NCBI RefSeq assembly: GCF_001083795.1
Contig: NZ_LAVK01000026.1
Span: 1 to 37,713, forward strand
DNA: 37,713 nucleotides
Source: Streptomyces sp. SBT349
Lineage (GTDB): Bacteria; Actinomycetota; Actinomycetes; Streptomycetales; Streptomycetaceae
Direction of reading: 5' to 3'
The notes beneath the pieces are model-generated. The model made no database searches and had not been told where the DNA came from. It saw only the letters and a program-made list of their open reading frames with translations. Of the stretch, positions 9,297 through 17,941 are shown piece after piece; the stretch's first letter is position 1; each line of letters begins with the position of its first letter. Made by a program: the position numbers and the translations under genes.

Positions 9297-9443
9297 TCAT
9301 CCATCCGCCGGCGATGCCGGCCAGTGCGCCCGCGCGCGCCACAGGACCGCGCCGTCGGCCTCATCGGATCCACGCACGGCACGAAGGGAGACCTTCGTCC
9401 CACCGATGTCGACGCCCATATAACCTGCCCCGGTCGCAGCCAT
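9297..9443 (-). pseudogene. ROK-family sugar kinase, N-terminal fragment cut by IS3 remnant
   Basis: The ATG at 9443 shares one base with the TGA of the glycosyltransferase before it (TGATG), so this was the next gene of the same operon. The product opens MAATGAGYMGVDIGGTKVSL. DIGGTK is the ATP-phosphate loop of ROK/glucokinase-type kinases. Similarity is lost after about 40 residues, where the IS3 remnant starts, and a TGA follows at 9297-9299. ROK proteins of natural-product clusters include cyclitol and sugar kinases, so the fragment hints at a lost sugar or cyclitol step; that part is inference. Confidence 0.65.
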
Positions 9444-10357
9444 CACGGAACGGCACACTCCACAATCCGCATAAGCCGCCGGTACAGGTCACGCGACTTG
9501 CTTTCCGGACAGAAGTCCTGCCAGGGCTTGTTGCGGCCACTGAAGTGCAGGATCGTCGCGACCTCCTCAGCGCGGAGAAGCGTTTCCAGGCTGACAACGC
9601 TCTCGGCGGCATGGTGGTAGTCCTCGCGGCCGACCACGATCGACATGGCAAATGTGTTCCATTTTTGATCCAAGCGGAGCCAGTTGTCGTCCGCCGACCA
9701 GTTCAACGCATCCTGATCGGGGAAGCGGGTTACCTCCGGCTGTTCGGCAAGTATTTTACAAGCGCGATCCAGGACGCCGGTCGAACGACACTTGTCCAGG
9801 TCAAGCAGAAGCACACCAGAATTGAAGTACTCGCGATCCGCAGGCAATTCGAGATGATCCCAGGGTGGATACGCTCCCCCGCAGCCCAACGTCGGCCGTA
9901 CCGGATCGCGAACAGCGCCAAGAGCGAACCCGTTCAACGACAGGGTAAGGAGCTCTCGAATATCATCCATGATGAGTAGGTCTGAGTCCAGGTACAGCAC
10001 TCGCGATTCATCTGCGAGCACCTCGTGCACATTGAGGCGAAGATAGATAGTCGGAGTAAATCGCCTCTGCACCGGCAGGCGCGGGTCGACCGGCGGACTT
10101 CTCATCAACTCCAGCCGCAGGCCCAGTCGCTCGCCGTGGTCGCGGATTCGCAGCTGCGAGGCGTCGCTTAACTCATCGTAGAGGATCACGACCCGGAGGT
10201 CGTCTATGCAGTCCGCATGTGTGGCGGCAAGTGAGTGGAGGAGAACTCTCAACGGCAATTCGAACTTGTCGTCCACTGCGCAAACAATCGGCGGAAGCCA
10301 GGCCAACTCTGGTCCTTTCAGAACGAATGATGACGGGCACTTCCGGTCGCGCCGCAT
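9443..10357 (-). CDS. Glycosyltransferase family 8 protein
   Basis: A 304-residue GT-A enzyme of family 8, which transfers a sugar from a nucleotide donor with retention, normally in the cytoplasm. It shows PPIVCAVDDKFELPLRVLL near the start, the metal-binding DxD as D124-S-D126 in VLYLDSDLLI, YFNSGVLLLDL, FPDQDALN, and the C-terminal ILHFSGRNKPW, where the histidine and KPW contact metal and diphosphate. All expected motifs are intact. The ATG at 10357 lies 12 bases after the preceding glycosyltransferase but has a poor ribosome site. A TTG at 10306 with AAAGGA six bases upstream, just before the conserved region, may be the real start. The next gene (ROK kinase) is coupled but dead. Substrate unknown. 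Confidence 0.87.
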   Translation of the reverse strand: MRRDRKCPSSFVLKGPELAWLPPIVCAVDDKFELPLRVLLHSLAATHADCIDDLRVVILYDELSDASQLRIRDHGERLGLRLELMRSPPVDPRLPVQRRFTPTIYLRLNVHEVLADESRVLYLDSDLLIMDDIRELLTLSLNGFALGAVRDPVRPTLGCGGAYPPWDHLELPADREYFNSGVLLLDLDKCRSTGVLDRACKILAEQPEVTRFPDQDALNWSADDNWLRLDQKWNTFAMSIVVGREDYHHAAESVVSLETLLRAEEVATILHFSGRNKPWQDFCPESKSRDLYRRLMRIVECAVP

Positions 10358-10369
10358 TACGTCGAGTTG

Positions 10370-11248
10370 TTACCGAGTCACCCGATGCACCCGAACCCGG
10401 TCATCGGAGTCATCGGAGTGCTCGCCCTCGATAGAGCCGCGCAGCCAGGGCGGAAGTTGCCCTTCGGCGAGCAGGTCCAATACCACTGCCTTGTTGATCG
10501 GGTTGGCGAAATGGAGCTGTGCGGCACCGCTTGGCGACCGCAGGCGCTCCTGGAGTCTCGCGCGCTCCTGTTCGTAACTGGCCGCATCCCTGCCATGGGC
10601 CCGGAAGTCAAATATGCTGTTCGCTATCTCCAAGGTCGTGAGTTCGGACACCGGTGGACCAAAGTGCTGGAAGATCGTCGCCTCGTGATCGAGGCCAATC
10701 GTATCGGACTCAAGCAGCTGGACCAGGGTCCAATAATATTGGTCGCTGTATGCGAATCGCTCGTCCGTGTCGTAGTCATGCATCCGCAGGTCACGCAGGA
10801 CCTGGAATTGGTCGCTCGGTGGCTTCGGGTACCTGGCGCCGAGGTCAAGCAGATCGCGAGCAGGCCCCATGAGGCCTCCGCTGTTGAGGTAGGCATAGGG
10901 ATGGACCGGGGGACCCCCCTGAAGAAGGTAGCCAACGGGGCCCAGTGGCCAGGAGCTCGGCTCAGCGGAGAAGATCACTTTCCGGGAAAGACGCGCGTAT
11001 GCCTCCCGGATGTACGACTCGCCCCGTATGAAGAGCGTGTCATACGCGTCCGTGAACAAGATCAGGTCGTCCCCGTCGCAGTACCGCGCCAGATAGTCTC
11101 GGAGGATTGTCCGCTTGTCCATGTACGTGAAGTCCTTCTTCTCCGAATGCAAAACGACCAGGTCGAGCCCGACCGCATTGCACGACGGAATGAGCAGACG
11201 CTCCAGGAAGGGATTCTTCAGATCAGTTGCGATCGTGATGACCTGCAT
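10370..11248 (-). CDS. PLOD-like glycosyltransferase (procollagen galactosyltransferase-type GT fold)
   Basis: A 292-residue protein resembles the glycosyltransferase domain of lysyl-hydroxylase (PLOD)-type proteins. It has MQVITIATDLKNPFLERLL, then LILFTDAYDTLF with the acidic metal-binding D67-A-Y-D70, KVIFSAEPSSWP, YAYLNSGGLMG and FAYSDQYYWTLV. These motifs occur in this order in that family, which also includes bacterial and viral members. The ATG at 11248 has GGAGG six bases upstream. It is the first of two adjacent minus-strand glycosyltransferases (12-base gap) and could add one of two sugars. The bacterial family is poorly characterised, so donor and acceptor are open. Confidence 0.75.
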   Translation of the reverse strand: MQVITIATDLKNPFLERLLIPSCNAVGLDLVVLHSEKKDFTYMDKRTILRDYLARYCDGDDLILFTDAYDTLFIRGESYIREAYARLSRKVIFSAEPSSWPLGPVGYLLQGGPPVHPYAYLNSGGLMGPARDLLDLGARYPKPPSDQFQVLRDLRMHDYDTDERFAYSDQYYWTLVQLLESDTIGLDHEATIFQHFGPPVSELTTLEIANSIFDFRAHGRDAASYEQERARLQERLRSPSGAAQLHFANPINKAVVLDLLAEGQLPPWLRGSIEGEHSDDSDDRVRVHRVTR

Positions 11249-11299
11249 GTCGGACCTCCGGCCGCATAGCGGTGCGACTGACGATGGTGACGATCGGCC

Positions 11300-13078
11300 T
11301 CATGTGATGTACCCGCGGGCCTGGGTGAGGTAGTGCTCGGCGTAGCTGCCGTTGGCGGCGAGCAGTTCGTCATGGCTGCCCGTCTCCACGATCCGGCCGT
11401 CGGCGAGCACCACGATCAGGTCTGCCATCCGTACCGTGGAGAAGCGGTGCGAGACCAGCACCGCGATGGTGCCGTCGCCGCAGGTGGCGCGGACCTGGGC
11501 GAGGAACCGCTGGTACACCTCGTCCTCGGCATGCGGGTCGAGTGCCGCGGTGGGTTCGTCCAGCACGACCAGCAACGGCGTGTCCCGCATGTGGCCGCGG
11601 GCGAGCGCCAGGCGCTGCCACTGACCATGGGAGAGCTGGACACCGTTGAAGATCCGGCCGAGCTGTGTGTCGAGTCCGTCCGGCAGGCCCGCCACGATCG
11701 ATCGGGCGCCCGCGCCGGTCACCGCGCGCTCCACTTCGGCGGGCTGATCGATCCGCGGCAGGTCGCCGACGCCGATGCTCTCCCGGACCACCAGCTGGAA
11801 CTTCTGGAAATCCTGGAAGATACCGGCCATCCTCGACCGCCAGGCGACCGTGTCGAGTTCCCCCATCGGCGTGCCGTCCACGTCGATGATTCCGGTGGTG
11901 GGCTCGTACATCCCGGTGAGGAGCTTGACGAGGGTGGACTTGCCGGCGCCGTTGACGCCCACCACGGCGACCGTGCTTCCAGCGGGCAGGCGCAGGTCGA
12001 TCCCGGTGAGGACCTCCCGATCGGTGGCGGGGTAATGGAAGCCCACGTTTCGGAGCGTGATCCCCTCGCGCAGCCGCCCCGGTGGGCGGCGCCCGCCCGT
12101 GGGCCGCTCACGTCGGGCGTGTTCCATCAACCACTGGTAATGGCCGATGGCGTGGCCGGCCATGCCCAGCTGGGTGATGCCGGTGATGGTCTGGCCGGTC
12201 TGGTCGCGGAGTTGGCCGACGAGCGCGACGACGAGCACGATGTCTCCCACCGTCGCGCGATTGTCCACAACGAGCGAGACGAGCAACAGCAGCGCGGCGG
12301 CGATGCCGGCCACGTAGATGGACCAGCCGATCAGTTGCAGGGCGCTGGCCTTGACCATCGCACCGGCGCGGCAGCGCAGCGCCTGTACCCACATGCGGTC
12401 GGCCTCGTCGCTGACCGCTTCGCCGCTACCGGAGGTCCGCAACTCCTTCGCCGACTCGGCGTTGATGAACAGATGGTGCAACTCGGTCTCGGTCCGCTCC
12501 AGCTCGGCGGTGGTCTCGCTGGTGCGCTGGATCAGGATCCGACCTCGGTGGGCGGCAAGGAACAGGAGTACCGCGAGCGGCGTGAGCAGCATCAGGGCGG
12601 GATGCACGGAGCCGAGCAGCCACAGGCTCAGCCCGAGGCTGACGGCGGACGCTCCGGTCTCCGCCGCCGACCAGCCTGCCCCGGCCATCGCCCATGCGCC
12701 GTTACGCACCAGCCCGATCCGGTCGAGGTAGTCGGCCCGCTCAAGGTGGGCGATTCCCGGTATGGCCGACGCCGTGGCCGCCACCTCGCTGCTGAGGTGT
12801 GATGCCACGTGGTTGCTGACGTCGACCCGCAGGTTGCTGTAGAGGGCGAAGCCCGTCGCGGAGAACCCGAAGAGGACGGTCCCGAGCGCCACCGCCCACA
12901 GTGTTCCCGCCAGCGTCCCCTGCCCGGCGGCGTCGACCAGCCAGCGGCCACTGAGCGCGATCGCGGCGTTGACGCCCGCCAACAGCACCACCAGGACGAT
13001 GCAGGCGCCAGAGCGCAACGGATCGATCCGCCATGCCATCGTCAGCATCTGACGGGACAACCACAGCCACGTCCTCAC
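11300..13078 (-). CDS. ABC exporter half-transporter, membrane plus ATPase domain (second of a pair)
   Basis: A 592-residue fused permease-ATPase. Hydrophobic segments lie at about 25-45, 58-80, 145-175 and 248-290. The nucleotide-binding domain follows: Walker A GVNGAGKST (374-382), Q-loop FQDFQ (421-425), a variant signature LSHGQ (482-486; usually LSGGQ), Walker B LLVVLDE (502-508) and the switch histidine in VSHR. The GTG at 13078 overlaps the TGA of the preceding ABC gene (GTGA), so the two are translationally coupled and probably form a heterodimeric exporter. This subunit's signature is altered (Gly to His) while the partner has LSGGQ, a common asymmetry in heterodimeric ABC exporters. 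Export of, or resistance to, the cluster product is the likely role. Confidence 0.9.
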   Translation of the reverse strand: MRTWLWLSRQMLTMAWRIDPLRSGACIVLVVLLAGVNAAIALSGRWLVDAAGQGTLAGTLWAVALGTVLFGFSATGFALYSNLRVDVSNHVASHLSSEVAATASAIPGIAHLERADYLDRIGLVRNGAWAMAGAGWSAAETGASAVSLGLSLWLLGSVHPALMLLTPLAVLLFLAAHRGRILIQRTSETTAELERTETELHHLFINAESAKELRTSGSGEAVSDEADRMWVQALRCRAGAMVKASALQLIGWSIYVAGIAAALLLLVSLVVDNRATVGDIVLVVALVGQLRDQTGQTITGITQLGMAGHAIGHYQWLMEHARRERPTGGRRPPGRLREGITLRNVGFHYPATDREVLTGIDLRLPAGSTVAVVGVNGAGKSTLVKLLTGMYEPTTGIIDVDGTPMGELDTVAWRSRMAGIFQDFQKFQLVVRESIGVGDLPRIDQPAEVERAVTGAGARSIVAGLPDGLDTQLGRIFNGVQLSHGQWQRLALARGHMRDTPLLVVLDEPTAALDPHAEDEVYQRFLAQVRATCGDGTIAVLVSHRFSTVRMADLIVVLADGRIVETGSHDELLAANGSYAEHYLTQARGYIT

Positions 13079-14988
13079 CGGATCACCTCGGTGGACGGCG
13101 GGGCCGGATCGGTGAACAGGGCGGCCTGCCGCTGGAACAGCCGGGCGTACTCACCACCGCGCGTGATCAGCGTGTCATGGTCGCCGGTCTGAGTGATCGT
13201 CCCGCCATCGAGGACCAGGATGCGGTCCGCGCGCCGCACCGTTGACAGCCGATGCGAGATCAGCGCCACGGTCGCTCCGGCCGCCGCGGCGACGACCTCG
13301 TCGAAGAACGCCGCCTCCGCGCGCACGTCCAGGTGGGCGGTCGGCTCGTCGAGGACCACGACCTGAGCGCCTTGTCGCACGGCGTAGAGAATCCGGGCCA
13401 GGGCGAAACGTTGCCATTGGCCGCCGGACAGCTCGATCCCACCGGCACGCGACCGCGTCACCGGCGTGCGACCACCCAGCGGAAGCTCGCGGACGAACTC
13501 ATCGGCGCCGGTGTCACGCAGCGCCGCCCGCACCGCCGCGGGGTCCACCGGTCGGTGGCCGGCGCCGAGCGACACGTTCCGCTCCGCCGAGAGTGGATAG
13601 TGGATGAAGTCCTGGAACAGCATGGTCAGGCGCTGCCGCCAGGCCGCGGGGTCCAGCGCGGCCACGTCGATCCCGTCGACGGTCAGTCGGCCGCCGCTCG
13701 GCGCGTACAGGCCGGCCAGCAGCTTCATCATGGTGGTCTTTCCGGCCCCGTTGATGCCCACTACCGCTATGACCTCACCGGATCGGATCTCCAGGTTCAG
13801 TCCGTCGAGCACCGGCACGTCGGCTCCCGGGTACCGGAAGCTGACGTCGTGGAACCGAATCACCGGTGGAGCGGCGGTGTCCGGCAGGGGCTTTCCGCCG
13901 GCGACCGCCACACCGGAGCGCTGCGCCAACCGGTCGAAGGCGCGAACCGCGCCGACGCCGTGCTCCATGTCGAACTGCTCAAGATCTAGCTTCGAGAAGC
14001 TCAGCACCGCCGTGGACGCGGCCATGTACATGGCCAGCTTGTCGACGCCGATGGTGCCGTTCCGCGTCGCGAGACCAAGAACGAGCAGCGCGGAACCCGC
14101 CGATATGACCGCGAGCACGGCCGTTGTGGCCTGCCGGGCGTACACGGCGTTCCTGATCTGCCACACCTGCCGCACCCACCCCAGTTCCGCGGTGTGGCGG
14201 CGGGCGGTCACCCACTCGCCGAGGCCGAACAGTCGCACCTCCTTCGCCGCGGACGCCGACGCCGCAAGGTCCATCCAGTAGGTCGCCTTACGCTTCTCCC
14301 CGGCGAGCGCTTCCTCTCTCGTCTGCAACTCCACCCACTGGGCGCGCGCCACCGCCCGCATCAACCCGGCGGCAGCCACCAGCGCCGCCGCCAACACCAG
14401 CGAGAACCGGGCGAGGAGAACCGCGGCGACGAGCGCGGAGACCAGCCGGAACAGCACCAGCACGTAGCCAGTCGCGGCGGTGCCGGGGGAGCGAACGCGC
14501 CATGAGATGCCCAGATCCGACGCTCGACGCAAGTCGTCCTGGTAAGCGGGCTCCTCCAGGTGCGCTATCCCCGGTGGCGTCAACGACATCCGCCGCAACC
14601 GGTCGCGGACTCGCCGGTCGATCTGCCGGTTTGCCAACGGCCCGACCGTGGACACCAGCAGGTTTCCCAGCTCCCAGCCCAACGACACCAGGGCGAAGAA
14701 GCCGGCCGCCACCAACATCCCGGTGGTATCCACCGAACCGGCGGCCCGCGCGTCCGTCACGGCACTCACCAGGACGCCGGTGGCCAGGGCCAACGCCGCC
14801 GGAGCGACCGCGGTCATGATGTGACCGGCCAACAGGAGGGCGGTCAGTGGCCACGGCGCCAGCCCCATGATCTGCAACAGCCGCATCCGCTCGCCGAGCA
14901 CGTCGCGGAACGGCCGCTCCGGCAGGCAGACACCGCCCGCCAGGATCCGTACGAGCCGTTGCGATGCCCGCCACGTGAGATCCAGCAT
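13075..14988 (-). CDS. ABC exporter half-transporter, membrane plus ATPase domain (first of a pair)
   Basis: A fused permease-ATPase of about 637 residues. Several hydrophobic segments fall in the first 320 residues. The ATPase has GINGAGKTT, FQDF, a canonical LSGGQ, VVVLDEPTAHLD and ISHRLS. The start was set at ATG 14988, four bases after the stop of a short leader-like frame; a TTG at 15006 in the same frame is an alternative with a poorer context. It is coupled by GTGA to the second half-transporter, which it should pair with in the membrane. The promoter probably lies in the 280 bases before it, where tandem repeats occur. Confidence 0.9.
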   Translation of the reverse strand: MLDLTWRASQRLVRILAGGVCLPERPFRDVLGERMRLLQIMGLAPWPLTALLLAGHIMTAVAPAALALATGVLVSAVTDARAAGSVDTTGMLVAAGFFALVSLGWELGNLLVSTVGPLANRQIDRRVRDRLRRMSLTPPGIAHLEEPAYQDDLRRASDLGISWRVRSPGTAATGYVLVLFRLVSALVAAVLLARFSLVLAAALVAAAGLMRAVARAQWVELQTREEALAGEKRKATYWMDLAASASAAKEVRLFGLGEWVTARRHTAELGWVRQVWQIRNAVYARQATTAVLAVISAGSALLVLGLATRNGTIGVDKLAMYMAASTAVLSFSKLDLEQFDMEHGVGAVRAFDRLAQRSGVAVAGGKPLPDTAAPPVIRFHDVSFRYPGADVPVLDGLNLEIRSGEVIAVVGINGAGKTTMMKLLAGLYAPSGGRLTVDGIDVAALDPAAWRQRLTMLFQDFIHYPLSAERNVSLGAGHRPVDPAAVRAALRDTGADEFVRELPLGGRTPVTRSRAGGIELSGGQWQRFALARILYAVRQGAQVVVLDEPTAHLDVRAEAAFFDEVVAAAAGATVALISHRLSTVRRADRILVLDGGTITQTGDHDTLITRGGEYARLFQRQAALFTDPAPPSTEVIR

Positions 14989-14992
14989 GGGA

Positions 14993-15055
14993 TCAGTACC
15001 TGCCAAGGGCGTCGCGCAGGCGACCTGGGCGCGTGTCCGGGACCTCGACCTTCAC
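14993..15055 (-). CDS. Possible 20-residue leader peptide before the ABC pair
   Basis: A GTG at 15055 with GGTGGG five bases upstream opens a 20-codon frame (VKVEVPDTRPGRLRDALGRY) that stops four bases before the ATG of the first ABC gene. Size, ribosome site and spacing fit a leader peptide whose translation affects the transporter start. Chance is a real alternative for so short a frame in GC-rich DNA. Confidence 0.25.
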   Translation of the reverse strand: MKVEVPDTRPGRLRDALGRY

Positions 15056-15108
15056 CCCGTACCCACCTTTCCTGTCGTCACCATGTCGACACGCCGACGA
15101 ACGGCTCG

Positions 15109-15148
15109 TCTCGAATCATCTCGAATGATCGCTGTAGGTGCTGTAGGT
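15109..15148. repeat. Two small tandem repeats upstream of the ABC pair
   Basis: The 10-mers TCTCGAATCA and TCTCGAATGA stand in tandem at 15109-15128, and a perfect 9-base tandem repeat GCTGTAGGT follows at 15131-15148. They lie about 120-160 bases before the ABC start, in the only gap between the ABC genes and the oxidase, where a promoter or operator is expected. Confidence 0.45.
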
Positions 15149-15271
15149 GGCTCAGGCTAGTACGGCGGTCCGGAATGCGATCTTGTTCAAGGTCGGGTGA
15201 GGCGGTTCGTCGGTCGTGCCGGCGGGCGGCGTCGGCACCGGGTGTGCCCGTGCGGATTCCGCTCCTCCTGA

Positions 15272-16780
15272 TCAGGGGAGTTGGACGGACAATCCGTGGC
15301 GGAAGAAGTTCCGGGGATCCCATTTCGCCTTGACCTGACGAAGACGCGGGTAGTTGTCCTTGTAGTACAGCTCGTGCCACGGAGCCGAGGACTTGTTGAA
15401 CCTCGCATCGGCGACATCGCTATCCGCGTCGTTGACATAGCAGCCGTCGGTCACGGCGTTCGGTACCGGAACCCCACCTGTCTCCGCGTACACCGCCGCG
15501 TAGAACTCCCGATTCCAGTTGATGTACGTCGCGTCGTCGGCGGGATCGTCCCAGAGCACCGTCCACAGCAGTGCCATCGAGCAGTCCCGGTGTGGGAATG
15601 CCGTGGCGTTCTGGCCCACCGCGTTGATCCGGCCGCCGAACCCGGCGAACGAAACCGCGATCGTCGGGTTGTCGATATCGGTGCGAGTGAGGTACCGGTA
15701 GAACGCATCGATCTGATGGTCCGGCAGGTTCGCGCGCATCAGGGCCGATTTGAAGTCCCCCCGCAGCGTCGGGTCGTTCTGCGTCTCGTTCGTCGTGGCG
15801 TGTCGCCGCACCGGCTCCGGCCACGGCGTCCGCCGCGGGCGGGGCGGGGACCCGGACTCCACTCCCTCAAGGATCTCCGCGAGGTAGTCCTGGAGCAACC
15901 GCTCGGCGTCCGGGTGGTCGCCGTCCACCTGAGTGCGCAGGACGATCGGGCCGCCCGACGGGTGGGTCAGGTCCAGGCCGCCGGTCACCGCCAGGTACGG
16001 CGAGTCCGGCGCCTTGTGCCTCTCGTGAAAGGCCCCGAAGTTCTTCAGCAGCCGTGTGAATCCCTGACGGGTCAGCTCGCTCCACGGGAACGAGACGTTA
16101 CTGATCAGCAGGTCGCCCGGTGGCCGAGGCAGAATCGCCCGGGGTTCGTTTCCGACTGCGTCCGGCGAACGGAACCAGTAGCGGGTGACCACGCCGAAGT
16201 TCCCGCCGCCACCGCCGGTGTGTGCCCACCACAAGTCACGGTTGGGATCGTCCTCTTCCCGGGTCGCCACCACCGTGGCGACCATGCCCCTGGCGTCCAC
16301 GACGACCACCTCCACCGCGTGGAGGTGGTCGACGGCCATGCCGTGGGCCCGCGACAGGAAACCGTATCCCCCGCCCGCGACGTGTCCGCCGGCGCCGACC
16401 GAGGAGAAGCTGCCGGCGGGAATCGTGACGCCCCACGCGGTGGCCATCAACTCGTAGATCTCTATCAGGGTGGCACCCGGCTCGACGGCGACCGCCCCGC
16501 GTTCGGCGTCGAAGTACACCTGATTCATCTCGGAGAGGTCCAGTACCACCTGGACGTCCGGGTTGAATACGAAGTCCTCCAGGCAGTGGCCACCGCTGCG
16601 GACGGTGAGCCGTTTGCGCCCGTCGACCGCCTGCTGGACGACCTCGGCCACCTCGGCCGCGGAATCGACGAGGTAGACCGCCTCGGGATTGGCGACGTAC
16701 CTCGGGTTGAGGCCGCGGACCACGTCCGGATACCGCGCGTCCGCCGCGGTGACGGCACCGCTCATGTCCATCCCTTCCAT
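15272..16780 (-). CDS. FAD-linked oxidase, berberine-bridge-enzyme (BBE) type
   Basis: A 502-residue flavoprotein of the FAD-linked oxidase / BBE family, which oxidises alcohols, sugars or C-N bonds with molecular oxygen. RSGGHCLEDF carries the histidine (H65) that binds FAD covalently. VGAGGHVAGGGYG (about 128-140) is the FAD loop. At the position where bicovalent members have the second flavin-linking cysteine (G-x-C-x-x-V-G) this protein has Phe125, so only a single covalent bond is expected. GGGGGNFGVVTRYWF and the C-terminal KWDPRNFFRHGLSV are family hallmarks. No signal peptide is evident. ATG codons at 16780, 16771 and 16765 are all possible starts. It could be a tailoring oxidase for a sugar hydroxyl, as in aclacinomycin oxidase, or for the polyketide. 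Confidence 0.88.
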   Translation of the reverse strand: MEGMDMSGAVTAADARYPDVVRGLNPRYVANPEAVYLVDSAAEVAEVVQQAVDGRKRLTVRSGGHCLEDFVFNPDVQVVLDLSEMNQVYFDAERGAVAVEPGATLIEIYELMATAWGVTIPAGSFSSVGAGGHVAGGGYGFLSRAHGMAVDHLHAVEVVVVDARGMVATVVATREEDDPNRDLWWAHTGGGGGNFGVVTRYWFRSPDAVGNEPRAILPRPPGDLLISNVSFPWSELTRQGFTRLLKNFGAFHERHKAPDSPYLAVTGGLDLTHPSGGPIVLRTQVDGDHPDAERLLQDYLAEILEGVESGSPPRPRRTPWPEPVRRHATTNETQNDPTLRGDFKSALMRANLPDHQIDAFYRYLTRTDIDNPTIAVSFAGFGGRINAVGQNATAFPHRDCSMALLWTVLWDDPADDATYINWNREFYAAVYAETGGVPVPNAVTDGCYVNDADSDVADARFNKSSAPWHELYYKDNYPRLRQVKAKWDPRNFFRHGLSVQLP

Positions 16781-16852
16781 CCCTCTGCTTTCACCCTTCG
16801 TGTCCCATCAGACAAGACGCGCCTGTCCAGCACCGGCAAAGGGTTGAGTTTC

Positions 16853-17447
16853 GTGACCAACACCTACGCCCACCCCGTGCGCATCGGCGTAAATGTACGG
16901 CCCCAACACGCCGAGTCGTCGCCGAGGCCGAGGAGATCGGCGTCGATATCGCCTTCAACTGGGATCATTTCGTCCCGGTCGACGGCGCACCGCACGGCAA
17001 GCACTTCGAGTGCTGAACGATGCTCGGGGCCTTGGCCGAGGCGACCACCAGGATCGAGATCGGCGCGCTCGTCACCTGGAACAGCTACCGCGACCCGGAT
17101 CTGCCGGCGGACATGGCACGTACCGTCGACCACGTCTCCCCGGGCCGACCGATCCTCGGCCTCGGCTCCGGCTGGTCCAGCGGGACTACCCAGCGGGACT
17201 GCGATGAGTACGGCTATGAGTTCGGCACCGCCGGCAGCCGGTTGGACCACCTCGGCGACGCGCTGCCGCGGATCGAGAATCGGCGCGCCAGGCTGAAGCT
17301 GGTCGCCAGGCACGCCGACATCTGGCACGGTTTCGGGGACCCGGAGCAGACCGAGCGCAAGCACCGTATCCTCGACGAGCACTGTGCCAACAGTGGCCGC
17401 GACCCGGCCGACATCGAACGGGCCGCCGGGGTGAGCTCGCCTTCGTA
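16853..17447 (+). pseudogene. F420-dependent LLM-class oxidoreductase, frameshifted and truncated
   Basis: From a GTG at 16853 the plus strand encodes HPVRIGVNVRPQHAE. It then jumps frame to VVAEAEEIGVDIAFNWDHFV and HGKHFEC, hits TGA where the family has Trp, and continues with MLGALAEATTRIEIGALVT, WNSYRDPDLPADMARTVDH and LGSGW. A 13-base tandem duplication at 17178-17200 adds residues. A deletion removes the GGGGERKTL region, so RIENRRARLKL joins directly to VARHADIWHGFGDPE. The C-terminus is lost at an IS remnant. The intact family uses reduced F420 (or FMN) for hydride transfer. At least four separate lesions make this a pseudogene rather than a sequencing slip. Confidence 0.82.
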
Positions 17448-17465
17448 CGACCTGGCACCGCTGCG

Positions 17466-17657
17466 TGAGTGGATCAGCGGGATCAGTTCGTCGGGGCCCG
17501 GCCGGTGGGCGTGTTCTTCGGCGCGGACGACGGCCAGGGAGGCGTGGGCGAGCATGGCGAGGGTGACCCAGCGGCTCCAGGACGGGTAGCGGCGGAGTTG
17601 GTGTTCGTCGAGTCCGGCGAGGCCCTTCACGCTCTGGAAGGTCTCCTCCACCCCGTG
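17466..17657 (-). pseudogene. IS701/IS4-type transposase, C-terminal fragment
   Basis: The minus strand encodes VEETFQSVKGLAGLDEHQLR followed by RYPSWSRWVTLAMLAHASLA. This is the C-terminal signature of IS701-type transposases, where the catalytic glutamate lies in the EE-x-F segment. Nothing of the N-terminal two thirds is present. It directly abuts an IS5-type fragment on the other strand. Confidence 0.75.
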
Positions 17658-17825
17658 CTGATCGTGGACGGCAGCCTGGTGCCCACCCGTGATCACACCG
17701 TCGCCGAGCAGTCGAAGAACTACCGGTACTCCACCAACCACCAGGTCGTCATCGACGCCGACGCCCGGCTCGTCGTGGTGGTCGGCCGGCCTCTGCCCGG
17801 CAACCGCAACGACTGCAAGGCGAGG
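17650..17825 (+). pseudogene. IS5-family transposase (DDE_Tnp_4 type), internal fragment
   Basis: The plus frame reads LIVDGSLVPTRDHTVAEQSK, NYRYSTNHQVVIDADARLVV and VVGRPLPGNRNDCKA. This is the first catalytic Asp region of IS5/ISL2-like transposases. Both ends are missing. The sequence degenerates immediately after NDCKA. Confidence 0.78.
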
Positions 17826-17941
17826 AGACCATTCCGCCAGGTCATCTTGCTGACCCCAGCCAACATGTTGTTTTGCCGAGCTCGCAGTTTCGCCGGCCGT
17901 CGGGCCGCGGACCGGGATCAGCGCCAGCCCGCGGCTCCGCC

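Noticed and set aside
11333..12802. 489-codon plus-strand open frame
   Set aside because: Antisense to an ABC ATPase with all motifs on the minus strand.
15281..17296. 671-codon plus-strand open frame
   Set aside because: Antisense shadow of the BBE oxidase that merely runs on into the dead LLM gene; no motif of its own.
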